In this document: piece by piece, positions 63,911 to 64,000 of the stretch
Layout of the letters: every line of letters begins with the position of its first letter
How positions within the stretch are numbered: the first letter of the stretch is position 1
Source: JAABRB01 sp963735025
Lineage (GTDB): Bacteria > Pseudomonadota > Gammaproteobacteria > Burkholderiales > SG8-39
Assembly (NCBI GenBank): GCA_963735025.1
Contig: CAVTJG010000023.1
Location: 9,214 to 73,213, forward strand
Length of the DNA stretch: 64,000 nucleotides
Direction: 5' to 3'
The notes under the pieces: model-generated
The model's input: the letters and a program-made list of their open reading frames with translations, nothing else
Database searches by the model: none
What the model was told of the DNA's origin: nothing
Made by a program: the position numbers and the translations under genes

Positions 63911-64000
63911 GGAGAGGTGGCCGAGTGGTTGAAGGCGCACGCCTGGAAAGCGTGTGTACGGTAATACCGTACCGAGGGTTCGAATCCCTCTCTCTCCGCC
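63911..64000 (+). tRNA. tRNA-Ser, anticodon GGA
   Basis: A 90-base class II tRNA. The acceptor GGAGAGG pairs with TCTCTCC near the end; D-arm GCCGAGTGGTTGAAGGC; anticodon arm CACGC CTGGAAA GCGTG with anticodon GGA; a long variable arm GTACGGTAATACCGTAC; and T-arm GAGGGTTCGAATCCCTC. The window ends at the second C of CCA, so the final A is outside. Confidence 0.97.

Overview
The window is high-G+C DNA with almost continuous coding on both strands. It looks like a chromosomal segment of a betaproteobacterium. The main evidence is the block gntR–sdhCDAB–sdhE–gltA–sucAB–lpd–zapE with mdh and acnA beside it, an arrangement typical of that class. The other genes are housekeeping or metabolic functions of an aerobic heterotroph. 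I see no phage, plasmid, insertion sequence, CRISPR array or rRNA. One tRNA-Ser(GGA) runs to the right edge.

Layout. 1–2.6 kb: minus-strand operon of a PepSY protein, a COG4705-type membrane protein, an OmpR-type response regulator and a QseC/PmrB-like sensor kinase cut by the left edge. 3.1–7.4 kb: a mixed accessory stretch with an aldo/keto reductase and an FAD monooxygenase, both frameshifted, a small glyoxalase-fold protein, a stand-alone TIR-domain protein and a CBS-pair protein. 7.5–9.9 kb: a TonB-C/L,D-transpeptidase fusion convergent with a RIO-type kinase. 10–19.2 kb: an ABC ATPase plus large FtsX-type permease and, further on, a frameshifted secreted AttH/CrtC-like protein. A complete branched-chain-type amino-acid uptake operon (livFGMH plus binding protein) in the opposite direction sits between them. 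19.3–22.2 kb: an alpha/beta hydrolase and a 2,4-dienoyl-CoA reductase-type flavoenzyme.

22.2–29.2 kb: a plus-strand catabolic island with an IclR regulator, a DapA-like aldolase, a TAXI binding protein, a fused TRAP permease, an oligogalacturonate-lyase-type propeller and a DUF1445 hydro-lyase. Its substrate cannot be read from sequence. 29.2–34.4 kb: an MFS transporter, a glycine-zipper protein, Hsp15, a BamE-like lipoprotein, SlyD and an FG-GAP protein. 34.4–53.5 kb: the TCA-cycle block. acnA and mdh are on the minus strand. A divergent HutC-type GntR regulator, with a clear operator, precedes sdhCDAB, sdhE, gltA, sucA, sucB, lpd and zapE on the plus strand.

53.6–64 kb: acyl-CoA metabolism (acuI-like reductase, prpE, acs), a TPR–methyltransferase fusion, a eukaryotic-like SET-domain methyltransferase coupled to a transglutaminase-like protein, a D-2-hydroxyacid dehydrogenase and the tRNA.

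The most unusual points are the TonB–YkuD fusion, the SET/transglutaminase pair next to the TPR-methyltransferase, the lone TIR protein, the liv operon splitting the ABC–FtsX–AttH cassette, and the uncharacterised TRAP/DUF1445 island. I did not find a clearly complete new defence or mobile system. Three genes carry single-base frameshifts, all +1 and all in the first 19 kb. They may be real decay or assembly error.
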